This document shows, in pieces, positions 27,133 to 34,567 of a stretch of 64,000 bases of DNA. The notes beneath the pieces are model-generated. The model searched no databases. It worked only from the letters and a program-made list of their open reading frames with translations, and was not told the DNA's origin. Positions within the stretch are counted from its first letter, which is position 1. Each line of letters begins with the position of its first letter. Position numbers and translations under genes: made by a program. The stretch comes from Goleter apudmare HA4340-LM2 (GTDB lineage: Bacteria > Cyanobacteriota > Cyanobacteriia > Cyanobacteriales > Nostocaceae): contig JAHHHF010000097.1 of NCBI GenBank assembly GCA_019359495.1, positions 26,426-90,425 on the forward strand, in the 5' to 3' direction.

Positions 27133-27467
27133 TTTTTTTACCCCTAGACAAGTAGAATCATTATCGAAAATTTTATACCTATAGTATTATGGCATAGGCT
27201 CAGTAATTTTAAGTAATCAACTCCACTACAATTTATGTAAACAATCATGTTGTATAAGTATTTATACATAAGAACTGTTTATAATTCCCAGCCAATATTT
27301 CACAAATTAAGTCACGTTGCTATATAATTCTGACTGCCTCAAAGGAGGAAGTGTCACTGAAATTACTTTTATGAATACGCGCAAATATTAAATTTAGCGA
27401 AAATTCTAGTTGATCAGGAGATGCATACGCTACCTAGATGAGAGGGCGCTATCAGAGGACTTAATCA
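27133..27467. promoter_or_regulatory. divergent control region of the two ParA genes, with palindrome
   Basis: These 335 bases lie between the outward-facing ParA genes and hold no gene. TGTATAA (27251-27257) and TTATACA (27262-27268) form an 18-base palindrome with a 4-base centre, a candidate operator or centromere-like site. CCTATA...CATAGG (27179-27197) is a second weaker inverted pair. AAAGGAGGAAG (27341-27351) is a strong ribosome-binding-like sequence with no good frame after it. Confidence 0.5.
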
Positions 27468-28352
27468 ATGGGATATGTAATTGCGACTGCAAATATGAAA
27501 GGTGGTGTTGGTAAAACCACTATCACGGTAAATTTAGCTACTTGTTTAGCAAAAAATCACGGTAAGCGGGTGCTAGTACTGGATTTAGATAGCCAAATTA
27601 GCGCTACGCTGAGTATGATGTCGCCTTTAGAGTTTGCTAAACGTCGTAAACAAAGAAAGACATTTAGATATTTAATTGACCAAATTATTAATCCAGAGCA
27701 AAACGCTAAAACTACGATTCAAGATATTGTGCAATCGCAAGTTTGTAATTTGCCAGGGCTAGATTTATTGCCTGGAGATATTGATTTGTATGATGAATTT
27801 GTGGTTTCAGAAATGCTGCATCAACAAGCGGTAGCTTTGGGTGAACAGGATTTTGAAACGGTTTGGAATCGTTTTGAACGAGTCTTGATTAACAACATTT
27901 TAAAACCTGTGCGTGAAGAGTATGATTTTATTCTTCTAGATTGTGCGCCTGGCTATAACCTGATGACTCGTAGCGCTTTGGCTGCTAGTGATTTCTATAT
28001 TCTGCCTGCAAAACCAGAACCTTTATCTGTGGTGGGTATTCAACTACTAGAAAGGCGCATTGGTCAGTTAAAGGATAGTCATGAACATGAGGCAAAAATA
28101 AATATTAAAATGTTGGGTATTGTCTTTAGTATGTCTAGTTCTAACTTGCTAACTGGCAGATACTATAAACAGGTAATGCATCGGGTTGTGGAAGATTTTG
28201 GTGTGGAAAAAATTTGTAAGAATCAAATACCAGTTGACGTGAATGTAGCTAAGGCTGTTGATAGTTTTCAGCCTGCTGTTTTACTCAGTCCACAGTCTGC
28301 TGGTTCTAAGGCTTTCTTTCAGTTAACTCAAGAGTTGTTGCAGAAGTTGTAG
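27468..28352 (+). CDS. stand-alone ParA-family ATPase
   Basis: This encodes 294 residues. The deviant Walker A is NMKGGVGKTTITVNLA (both lysines present), Walker A' is VLVLDLDSQISATLSMM and Walker B is DFILLDCAPGYNLMTRSAL. The later ParA motif is YILPAKPEPLSVVGIQLL. No N-terminal helix-turn-helix is present, so it is a short type Ib/chromosomal-like ParA or a MinD-like cargo positioner. It differs from the ParA domain of the divergent fusion and has no ParB directly downstream. It may work with the nearby ParB-like protein or with a separate cargo. After its stop the sequence passes into repeats. Confidence 0.9.
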   Translation: MGYVIATANMKGGVGKTTITVNLATCLAKNHGKRVLVLDLDSQISATLSMMSPLEFAKRRKQRKTFRYLIDQIINPEQNAKTTIQDIVQSQVCNLPGLDLLPGDIDLYDEFVVSEMLHQQAVALGEQDFETVWNRFERVLINNILKPVREEYDFILLDCAPGYNLMTRSALAASDFYILPAKPEPLSVVGIQLLERRIGQLKDSHEHEAKINIKMLGIVFSMSSSNLLTGRYYKQVMHRVVEDFGVEKICKNQIPVDVNVAKAVDSFQPAVLLSPQSAGSKAFFQLTQELLQKL

Positions 28353-28452
28353 GATGGGGCATGGGGCATGGGTAAAGTTGTAGCAGTGCTATCATGTCCA
28401 CCTGTGTCAACTTAACGCGAAACCCATAGCCCGCCTCAGAATGAATTCTGAC

Positions 28453-28560
28453 GATCGCCTACTCTGATGGGGCTGAACTTACATTTTGTAGTACGCTCCG
28501 CGCCATCGCTCAAATTCGCTGAATGTTAAGATCAGAGGAGTATATAAGCCTCAGTTAACT
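28453..28560 (+). repeat. intergenic element copy 1, upstream of DUF433 gene
   Basis: The core GATGGGGCTGAACTTAC, then TTTTGTAGTACGCTCCGCGC, CATCGCTCAAATTCGCTGAATGTTA and ATCAGAGGAGTATATAAGCCTCA runs to the base before the ATG at 28561. Copies 2 (29261-29337) and 3 (30066-30185) have the same order of blocks. TATATAAGCCTCA just before the start is shared with copy 3 and may be a -10 region. Confidence 0.75.
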
Positions 28561-28911
28561 ATGCAACTTGAAGACTACTTTAACTTTCTAGCTCCTGATG
28601 ATATTCGGCTAAAAGGTACACGAGTAGGAATTGAAACTATTTTGTTTGACTACCTCTTCCGTGCTCAAACTCCAGAGGAGATTGCCAAAACTTACACCTC
28701 ATTGACTTTAGAACAAGTTTATGCGACAGTTCTTTACTATTTACACAACAAACAAGTCGTAGATGCATATATGACAGACTGGTTAGAGTGGGGCGATCGC
28801 ATGAGAGAAGAGCAACGCCGCAACCCAAACCCAGTTGTAGAAAAACTACGTAAATTAAAAGCTGAAAAAACGACGATTCCAACTCATGGCGCTGAAGTAT
28901 CTCATAGATGA
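28561..28911 (+). CDS. DUF433 antitoxin-like protein
   Basis: This encodes 116 residues. The DUF433 domain (about 5-75) has the typical RLKGTRVGIETILFDYLFRAQTPEEIAKTYTSLTLEQVYATVLYYL, a winged-helix DNA-binding fold. A basic tail follows (VVEKLRKLKAEKTT). DUF433 genes are very often paired with DUF5615 genes in cyanobacteria as presumed antitoxin and toxin. Here the next gene starts 26 bases before this one stops, in another frame, so the pair is translationally coupled. It is preceded by copy 1 of the local repeat element, which probably carries its promoter. Confidence 0.88.
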   Translation: MQLEDYFNFLAPDDIRLKGTRVGIETILFDYLFRAQTPEEIAKTYTSLTLEQVYATVLYYLHNKQVVDAYMTDWLEWGDRMREEQRRNPNPVVEKLRKLKAEKTTIPTHGAEVSHR

Positions 28912-29248
28912 GAACGTTGCCCCAATTTATACAGTACAACTACGCCGCCTAAAGACTGATTTGTTTGTCATGGCAATTGGAGATTTAACCACTCCACCAA
29001 AGGGAACATTAGATCCAGAAATTTTGCTTTGGTGTGAAGAAAATGATTTTGTTCTAGTCACTAATAACCGTAAATCTATGCCAGTTCACTTGGCAGATCA
29101 TATAGCGCAAAATCATCATGTGCCGGGAATCTTCATTTTGAGTTCAAAATTAAGCGTTGGTGAAAATCTAGAACAGTTACTTTTGATAGCAGAAGGTTCA
29201 CTTAATAACGAGTATCAAGACCGCATAGTGTTTCTGCCTTTGTTTTAG
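28886..29248 (+). CDS. DUF5615 PIN-like toxin candidate
   Basis: This encodes 120 residues. The N-terminal LKYLIDENVAP has the first conserved Asp of the DUF5615 PIN-like fold. ILLWCEENDFVLVTNNRKSMP carries further conserved acidic and basic residues (Glu-Asn-Asp, then TNNRKS), and HHVPGIFIL is the typical late strand. It overlaps the DUF433 gene by 26 bases. The pair has the organisation of a toxin-antitoxin module in which this would be the RNase-like toxin; toxicity is inferred from family context only. The start at 28886 is supported by the match of the first strand to the family; no Shine-Dalgarno is obvious because it lies inside the upstream gene. Confidence 0.85.
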   Translation: MALKYLIDENVAPIYTVQLRRLKTDLFVMAIGDLTTPPKGTLDPEILLWCEENDFVLVTNNRKSMPVHLADHIAQNHHVPGIFILSSKLSVGENLEQLLLIAEGSLNNEYQDRIVFLPLF

Positions 29249-29260
29249 GAAAATGGAGTT

Positions 29261-29337
29261 GCGATACTCTGATGGGGCTGAACTTACGTTTTGTAGTACG
29301 CTCCGCGCCATCGCTCAAATTGGCTGAATGCTACGAT
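29261..29337 (+). repeat. intergenic element copy 2, upstream of the small antitoxin gene
   Basis: This is nearly identical to copy 1 over CTCTGATGGGGCTGAACTTA, TTTTGTAGTACGCTCCGCGC and CATCGCTCAAATTGGCTGAATG. It diverges afterwards: the TATATAAGCCTCA block is replaced by an AT-rich sequence. It begins about a dozen bases after the DUF5615 stop. Confidence 0.75.
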
Positions 29338-29374
29338 CATTCATATTTATATTTACTGAATTGGAATTAAGCTG

Positions 29375-29617
29375 ATGAGTTTATCACTGCAACAAATGTT
29401 CAGCGAGATTGACCAACTGACTCCAGAAGATCAATTGAAAGTGATGGGGTATTTAGTAGAACGGATAAAACAGCACGTCATTCAAGTACAGTCAAAACGC
29501 AAATGGAGTGATTTAAAAGGTATGGCCTCTTATCCGTTATTGGGTAAAGATGCTCAAGAGTGGGTTTCTCAGACTAGACGGGAAGGAGATGAGCATCGGA
29601 AAAGTTTGTTAGGCTAA
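29375..29617 (+). CDS. small antitoxin-like protein, partner of broken PIN gene
   Basis: This encodes 80 residues. The N-terminal half is helical (LSLQQMFSEIDQLTPEDQLKVMGYLVERIK), the kind of segment seen in DUF2281/VapB-like cyanobacterial antitoxins. The C-terminal half contains SDLKGMASYPLLGKDAQEWVSQTRREGDEHRKSLL, resembling the toxin-binding tails (WxDLKGxxxxPxxGEDAQxWVSxxRxE) of such antitoxins. It ends 5 bases before the start of the PIN toxin gene, so the two form an operon. With the toxin frameshifted, the antitoxin may persist alone. Confidence 0.8.
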   Translation: MSLSLQQMFSEIDQLTPEDQLKVMGYLVERIKQHVIQVQSKRKWSDLKGMASYPLLGKDAQEWVSQTRREGDEHRKSLLG

Positions 29618-29622
29618 AAATA

Positions 29623-30065
29623 ATGAAAATTAGTGAGGCATTAGTAGGAGTTTCTCACATATTTATTGATACAGCACCAGTCATCTATTTTGTAGAGCGC
29701 AATCCGGATTTGTAAATTTAGTAGACCCAATTTTTGCACGATTGGAAACTGATATTACAGCAGTAGTATCTCCCATAACATTGTCTGAATGTTTAGTAGG
29801 TGCTATGCGGTTAGGATTAGTGGATTTAGAGCGAGCTTTTGTCAATGTGTTACTCAGTAATGACGTGGTTTTTGTAGATATTAATGCTGTTATTGCACAA
29901 GCAGCTGCAAGAATACGCTCACTTTACAATCTTCAGTTACCTGATGCCTTGCAGGTGGCGATCGCTTTAACAAGTAACTGTGATGCTTTTTTGACTAATG
30001 ATGAGACTTTGAAGCGAGTCACGGAGTTGAGAATTTTAGTAGTAGGTGAGTTAGAAGTGGAGTGA
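29623..30065 (+). pseudogene. VapC-like PIN toxin, broken by a one-base frameshift
   Basis: From ATG 29623 the frame reads MKISEALVGVSHIFIDTAPV then IYFVERNPDL and hits TAA at about 29714. The next frame picks up without a gap as FVNLVDPIFARLETDITAVV and runs to 30065. Joined, the product has the four PIN acidic sites: Asp in FIDTAPV, Glu in TLSECLVG, Asp in LPDALQVAIA, and Asp in AFLTNDETLKRV. The total of 443 bases fits a 148-codon frame that has lost one base near 29705-29713 (AATCCGGATTTGTAAAT). The downstream part alone lacks the first Asp and should be inactive. A sequencing error cannot be ruled out. Confidence 0.82.
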
Positions 30066-30185
30066 AGCGATCGCCTAATCTGATGAGGCTAAACTTATGT
30101 TGTGTAGGGCGATCGCCTGCGGCGGGCGCGCCATCGCTCAAAGGCTGAATGTTAGGATCAAGGAATATATAAGCCTCACCTAATT
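30066..30185 (+). repeat. intergenic element copy 3, upstream of the Uma2 gene
   Basis: It has the same block order as copy 1: TCTGATGAGGCTAAACTTA, GCGCGCCATCGCTCAAAGGC, TGAATGTTAGGATCAAGGAATATATAAGCCTCA. Its middle part is replaced by GGGCGATCGCCTGCGGCGGG. It ends just before the Uma2 start, matching copy 1 in distance to the next ATG. Confidence 0.75.
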
Positions 30186-30192
30186 ATGGAAT

Positions 30193-30789
30193 ATGACTCT
30201 TAGCCAATCTTTCTCTTATTTGTCACCAGACGAATATCTGGAAACTGAAAAATCTAGCCAGATTAAACATGAATATATCCAAGGACAGATTTATGCAATG
30301 GCAGGATCGAGTGATGCTCATGTCACAATTACAGCTAACTTAGTCGCCCTGTTAAGAAATCACATTCGTGGATCTGGGTGTCGTGTTTACGTTGCTGATA
30401 TGAAAGCACGTATCGAGTCTCTGAATGTTTTTTACTATCCTGATATTATGGTGACTTGTGACCAAAGAGATACAAATTTTGAATATTTTAAACGCTATCC
30501 CTGCTTAATTATTGAAGTTTTATCACCTTCAACTGAAGCTTTAGACAGAGGTGATAAATTTAGTGACTATCAAGACTTAGAAACATTGCAAGAGTATCTC
30601 TTAATTAGTCAAAACCGTCAGCGTATTGATTGTTTTCGACGTAATGTAGCAGGTAGATGGGAGCTTTATAGTTATAGAGGAAATCAAGAATTACAGTTGA
30701 CTAGCCTGAGTTTTTCTTGTTCTGTCACTGACGTTTACGAAGATGTCTCCTTCCCGGAAACTTTTAATCCTAAGAAGGAACAGGAATAG
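30193..30789 (+). CDS. Uma2 family (DUF820) nuclease-like protein
   Basis: This encodes 198 residues. The typical Uma2 start is FSYLSPDEYLETEKSSQIKHEYIQGQIYAMAGSSDAHV. The PD-(D/E)xK-type residues are visible as Glu in KHEYIQG, Asp in VFYYPDIMVTCD and Glu-x-Leu/Ser in LIIEVLSPSTEALDRGDKF. Uma2 genes are highly expanded in cyanobacteria and often occur in mobile or accessory regions; their cellular role is not settled. It follows copy 3 of the local repeat, which may bring its promoter. It ends 55 bases before the convergent ileS. Confidence 0.9.
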   Translation: MTLSQSFSYLSPDEYLETEKSSQIKHEYIQGQIYAMAGSSDAHVTITANLVALLRNHIRGSGCRVYVADMKARIESLNVFYYPDIMVTCDQRDTNFEYFKRYPCLIIEVLSPSTEALDRGDKFSDYQDLETLQEYLLISQNRQRIDCFRRNVAGRWELYSYRGNQELQLTSLSFSCSVTDVYEDVSFPETFNPKKEQE

Positions 30790-30844
30790 TAGGGAGGGCG
30801 AGCAACTGTACCCTACTCTAAGGTACAGCCTACGCCCCTACGGG

Positions 30845-33727
30845 TTAAAATTCGCCGGCTAGGGCAGGAATGCAGCGTTCACATAATAGGGGGTGTTCTG
30901 CTGATTCTCCCACGTGGATGGAGTAGTTCCAACAGCGATCGCATTTTTCGCCGTCTGCATTGACTATGCCAATTGTCCAGTCTGCTGTTTGGGCTGTATA
31001 TTTCAATCCTTGCAGTTTGGCGGTAGAGTCTAAGATTTCTACCTGAGAAGTCAGTAATAAGTACCGCAGTTCATCGATACCGTTACCTTTAGCTGGGTTA
31101 AAGGCTTTGATAGCATCGCCTAACTGTTTGTGGGGGATATGAATTAAGGCTTTGGCTTCTAGGGAAGAACCAATGAGTTTTTCTATCCTGGCTTGTTCCA
31201 AGACTTTGTTGACATCGGTACGCAGTTGGCGTAAGGTTTCCCAAAATTCCCCTAAGTCGGTATCTAGCCAGTCTTCTTCTACTTTTACCCAACCAGATTC
31301 AAACACCGATTTATACGGTGTTTTGTAGGGGAGATGTTGCCAAATATCCTCGGCGGTGTGGCATAGTACTGGGGCGATCGCTCGTGCTAAATTTGCTAAA
31401 GCAATCTGCAATACTGTCTGACAACTGCGACGGCGGAAGGCGTTCACTGCACTGATGTACAGTCTATCTTTGGCAACGTCTAAATAAAAGTTGGATAAAT
31501 CCACCACGCAGAAATTCTGTACAGTTTGGAAGAAGCGGAAGAATTGGAAAGTGTCAAAGGCTTCTGTGACTTCCTGAAACACCTCGGTGATGCGGTGTAA
31601 CATGTAGCGATCGAGTTCTGGTAAATCTTCGATAGCTACTGCGTCTTTGTCTGGGTTGAAGTCATGCAAGCTACCCAGCAAGAACCGCGCTGTATTGCGA
31701 ATCTTACCTCTAACATCATTGAGCTGCTTGATGATATTGCCACCCAAGCGCACGTCGGAAGTGTAATCTACCGAAGACACCCACAACCGCAACACGTCAG
31801 CACCATAAGCTGGTTCCTTTTTCTGGTTGCTACCCCCCAAAATCATCACCTGGGGGTCAACCACATTCCCCACCGATTTGCTCATTTTCCGCCCTTGTTC
31901 ATCCAGCACAAAGCCGTGAGTCAACACAGTTTTGTATGGTGCGATGCCGTTAACCGCTACACTGGTGAGCAAACTTGACTGGAACCAACCGCGATGTTGG
32001 TCGGAACCTTCCAAATACATATCCACAGGGTAGCCTAACTCTGGACGCTGCTTGGCGACAGCCGCCCAAGATGAGCCAGAATCGAACCACACATCCATTG
32101 TGTCAGTACCCCGACGGTAAGACCGGCCATTACTGCGGTATGCTTCTGGTAACAACTCTGGTACTGAGAGTTCCCACCAAGCGTCAGAGCCTTTGTCAGC
32201 GATAATTGCTTGGACATGGTTGATGGTTTCCTCATTCAGCAATACTTCCCCAGTTTCTTCATCGTAGAACACAGGGATGGGTACACCCCAACTACGTTGA
32301 CGAGAGATACACCAATCAGAACGTTCCGCCACCATTGGGGTGATGCGATTTTCACCTTGGGCTGGAATCCATTTTACCGCAGCGATCGCCTTTAATGCTG
32401 CTTCTCTGAATCCTTCCACAGAAGCGAACCACTGTTCAGTGGCGCGGAAAATCGTGGGTTTCTTTGTCCGCCAGTCGTAAGGATATTTGTGTGCATAGGC
32501 TTCTTCCTTTAACAAGGAACCCGCCGCAGTTAGCGCATCGATAACCGCCTGATTCCCATCACCCAGCACATTCAACCCCGCAAACTCTCCCGCCTCCTGG
32601 GTAAAGTTGCCGTTATCATCCACTGGTGCGAGGATGGGTAAACCATAGCGCTGACCGACAATGTAGTCTTCTTGACCATGTCCAGGGGCAGTGTGTACCA
32701 AGCCAGTACCCGACTCAGTGGTAATGTAATCACCGCCCACAACTACCGGGCTTTCCCGGTCAAATAACGTGTGACGGTAAGTAGTATGTTCTAAATCTTG
32801 CCCCTTAAATGTGGCTTTTACGGTTAAATCAGCCGCAATAGTTGCTGAAAGACGTTCCACCAAATCCGCCGCCACAATGAGGTACTTCAATCCTCTCTGC
32901 GCCTCTGCGCCTCTGCGTGAGATTTCCACCACCGCGTAATTCAACTCACCATTCACCGCTACCGCCAAATTACCCGGAATTGTCCAAGGTGTGGTTGTCC
33001 AGATAGCGACGCCCAAATCTGGCAGATATTCACCCAGAGTTGGTTTTAGTGCTTCAGACAAACCTGTGATGGGAAAAGCCGCGTAGATACTGCGGGAAGT
33101 GTGACCTTCGGGATATTCTAATTCTGCTTCCGCCAAGGCCGTTTTAGAACTGGGACTCCAGTGGACAGGCTTTAAGCCGCGATAGATGTATCCTTTTAAG
33201 AACATCTGACCGAAGACGCCAATTTGCGCCGCTTCATATTCCGGCTTTAGTGTTAAATAAGGATTGTCCCAATCACCCCAAACACCATAGCGTTTAAAAC
33301 TTTGGCGTTGGTCATCCACTGTAGCTAAAGCAAATTGCTTGGCTTTCTGGCGCAGTTGCAAGGGCGTTAGATTTTGCCGTTCTGCCGATTTCATATTCTG
33401 CAAAACTTTCAACTCAATTGGTAAGCCGTGACAGTCCCAACCAGGGACGTAGCGCACCTTCCGCCCTTGCAGCAATTGGTAACGGTTAATAATATCTTTG
33501 AGAATTTTATTTAAGGCATGACCAATATGAAGTGAGCCGTTTGCGTAGGGTGGCCCATCGTGCAGTATAAATAGTTCGCCTGGATTGTTTTGCGACAGGC
33601 GATCAAAAATTTTATTTTCTTCCCAAAATTTCTGGATTTCGGGTTCACGCTTGATGGCGTTCGCCCGCATATCAAAACTCGTCTTGGGTAGATTTACAGT
33701 GTCTTTGTAGCTTCCAGTTTCTGTCAC
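30845..33727 (-). CDS. ileS: isoleucyl-tRNA synthetase
   Basis: This enzyme charges tRNA-Ile and edits mischarged valine. The GTG at 33727 (VTETGSYKDTVNLPKTSFDMRANA) gives 960 residues, the usual bacterial size; 13 further upstream codons are open but atypical. It has the class I HIGH signature (YANGSLHIGHALNK), the CP1 editing domain with TTPWTIPGNLAVAV, the KMSKS loop (GRKMSKSVGNVVDP) and C-terminal zinc Cys residues (CDRCWNY, CERCIPAL). Within the editing domain the peptide ISRRGAEAQRG is encoded by a copy of a dispersed cyanobacterial repeat (32892-32921), an apparent in-frame insertion that leaves the gene intact. Confidence 0.97.
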   Translation of the reverse strand: MTETGSYKDTVNLPKTSFDMRANAIKREPEIQKFWEENKIFDRLSQNNPGELFILHDGPPYANGSLHIGHALNKILKDIINRYQLLQGRKVRYVPGWDCHGLPIELKVLQNMKSAERQNLTPLQLRQKAKQFALATVDDQRQSFKRYGVWGDWDNPYLTLKPEYEAAQIGVFGQMFLKGYIYRGLKPVHWSPSSKTALAEAELEYPEGHTSRSIYAAFPITGLSEALKPTLGEYLPDLGVAIWTTTPWTIPGNLAVAVNGELNYAVVEISRRGAEAQRGLKYLIVAADLVERLSATIAADLTVKATFKGQDLEHTTYRHTLFDRESPVVVGGDYITTESGTGLVHTAPGHGQEDYIVGQRYGLPILAPVDDNGNFTQEAGEFAGLNVLGDGNQAVIDALTAAGSLLKEEAYAHKYPYDWRTKKPTIFRATEQWFASVEGFREAALKAIAAVKWIPAQGENRITPMVAERSDWCISRQRSWGVPIPVFYDEETGEVLLNEETINHVQAIIADKGSDAWWELSVPELLPEAYRSNGRSYRRGTDTMDVWFDSGSSWAAVAKQRPELGYPVDMYLEGSDQHRGWFQSSLLTSVAVNGIAPYKTVLTHGFVLDEQGRKMSKSVGNVVDPQVMILGGSNQKKEPAYGADVLRLWVSSVDYTSDVRLGGNIIKQLNDVRGKIRNTARFLLGSLHDFNPDKDAVAIEDLPELDRYMLHRITEVFQEVTEAFDTFQFFRFFQTVQNFCVVDLSNFYLDVAKDRLYISAVNAFRRRSCQTVLQIALANLARAIAPVLCHTAEDIWQHLPYKTPYKSVFESGWVKVEEDWLDTDLGEFWETLRQLRTDVNKVLEQARIEKLIGSSLEAKALIHIPHKQLGDAIKAFNPAKGNGIDELRYLLLTSQVEILDSTAKLQGLKYTAQTADWTIGIVNADGEKCDRCWNYSIHVGESAEHPLLCERCIPALAGEF
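32892..32921. repeat. dispersed GCGCCTCTGC repeat inside ileS
   Basis: CTCTCTGCGCCTCTGCGCCT followed by CTGCGTGAGA is a tandem of CTCTGCGC units. A related unit, CCTCTGTGCCTCTGCGG, occurs in intergenic DNA at about 44943-44960. Within ileS it is translated on the minus strand as RRGAEAQRG. Confidence 0.7.
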
Positions 33728-33879
33728 GGTGCTGAATGTTAAGGAATATAGGATTCTGATTCTCACTATTATCCGTGAGAATTCCCAATGTCTTCAACTT
33801 AGATGCTTTCTTGGCAGTTATTTTGTAGAAGCATCACCCACGGGAGCATCCCAAATGTGTAAATTTATTTTTTTTTGTA

Positions 33880-34105
33880 GTGATGGCTCTCTAGCCCGCT
33901 TCCTGGACATTAGGGAGCAAGATGCTCCCACTACAAATTTTATTTTTGCAAAATTGGGATGCTCCCTCACCCACCTGCTGAAATAACAGCAAGTGATGGC
34001 TCTCTAGCCCGCTTCCTGGACATTAGGGAGCAAGATGCTCCCACTACAAATTTTATTTTTGCAAAATTGGGATGCGCCCTCACCCACCTACTGAAATAAC
34101 AGCAA
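33880..34105. repeat. 113-base tandem duplication
   Basis: Unit 1 (33880-33992) and unit 2 (33993-34105) start GTGATGGCTCTCTAGCCCGC and end CTGAAATAACAGCAA. I see only two differences: GCTCCC versus GCGCCC, and CCTGCTG versus CCTACTG. Each contains the hairpin GGGAGC-AAGAT-GCTCCC (33913-33929 and 34026-34042). Confidence 0.85.
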
Positions 34106-34453
34106 GTTTTCTGAATAGTAATACACCCCACTTTATTTAAATGTAGTAGAACGGACTATTTGTAGTATATTGTAACATAATTCTCTATCTAACGTGGAAG
34201 CTGTCGTTAGAACGGGATAGGCATAATCTGATTGACCCACCTTTTGGTTGTAGAAACTTCCCAAAGCAAATTCTAGGACAGAATCAGCCTACGCATCATA
34301 AACCTGTTCCCATATACCTGATACATAGTACAAGTGCGATCGTTTTCATAAGTAAGTGAATTACTCAGATGAGAAAGCAATCAGCCTTTTTGCTTGCGGA
34401 AAACACCAAAATGAGTAAGCGATTAACGACTTACCGAAAATCCACATTGAGAA

Positions 34454-34485
34454 AGTCCAGAATCAAAGGTTTTTGATTCTGGACT
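34454..34485 (-). terminator. perfect 14-bp hairpin downstream of ycf66
   Basis: AGTCCAGAATCAAA (34454-34467), loop GGTT, TTTGATTCTGGACT (34472-34485). Read on the minus strand it lies about 80 bases beyond the ycf66 stop and is followed by TTTCTC, so it can serve as its terminator. Confidence 0.6.
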
Positions 34486-34567
34486 CCGTAAAGCAGTACC
34501 CTAGTTTTCTCTTCTGTTCCCTGTTCTCGCCCCGCAGGGACTAGTTAACGCTGGGTTTCACTTACAT

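Larger units (their letters stand above)
33728..34567. other. 840-base repeat-rich gap between ileS and ycf66
   Basis: No gene is credible here; the open frames are repeat translations. It contains a 113-base tandem duplication (33880-34105), extra GGGAGCATCCCA-type fragments before it (33840-33851), and a 14-bp perfect hairpin at 34454-34485. The interval 34107-34450 is AT-rich and shows no recognisable motif. Confidence 0.6.

Noticed and set aside
33729..33986. 85-codon frame just upstream of ileS
   Set aside because: It translates the tandem-repeat DNA and has no plausible start context.
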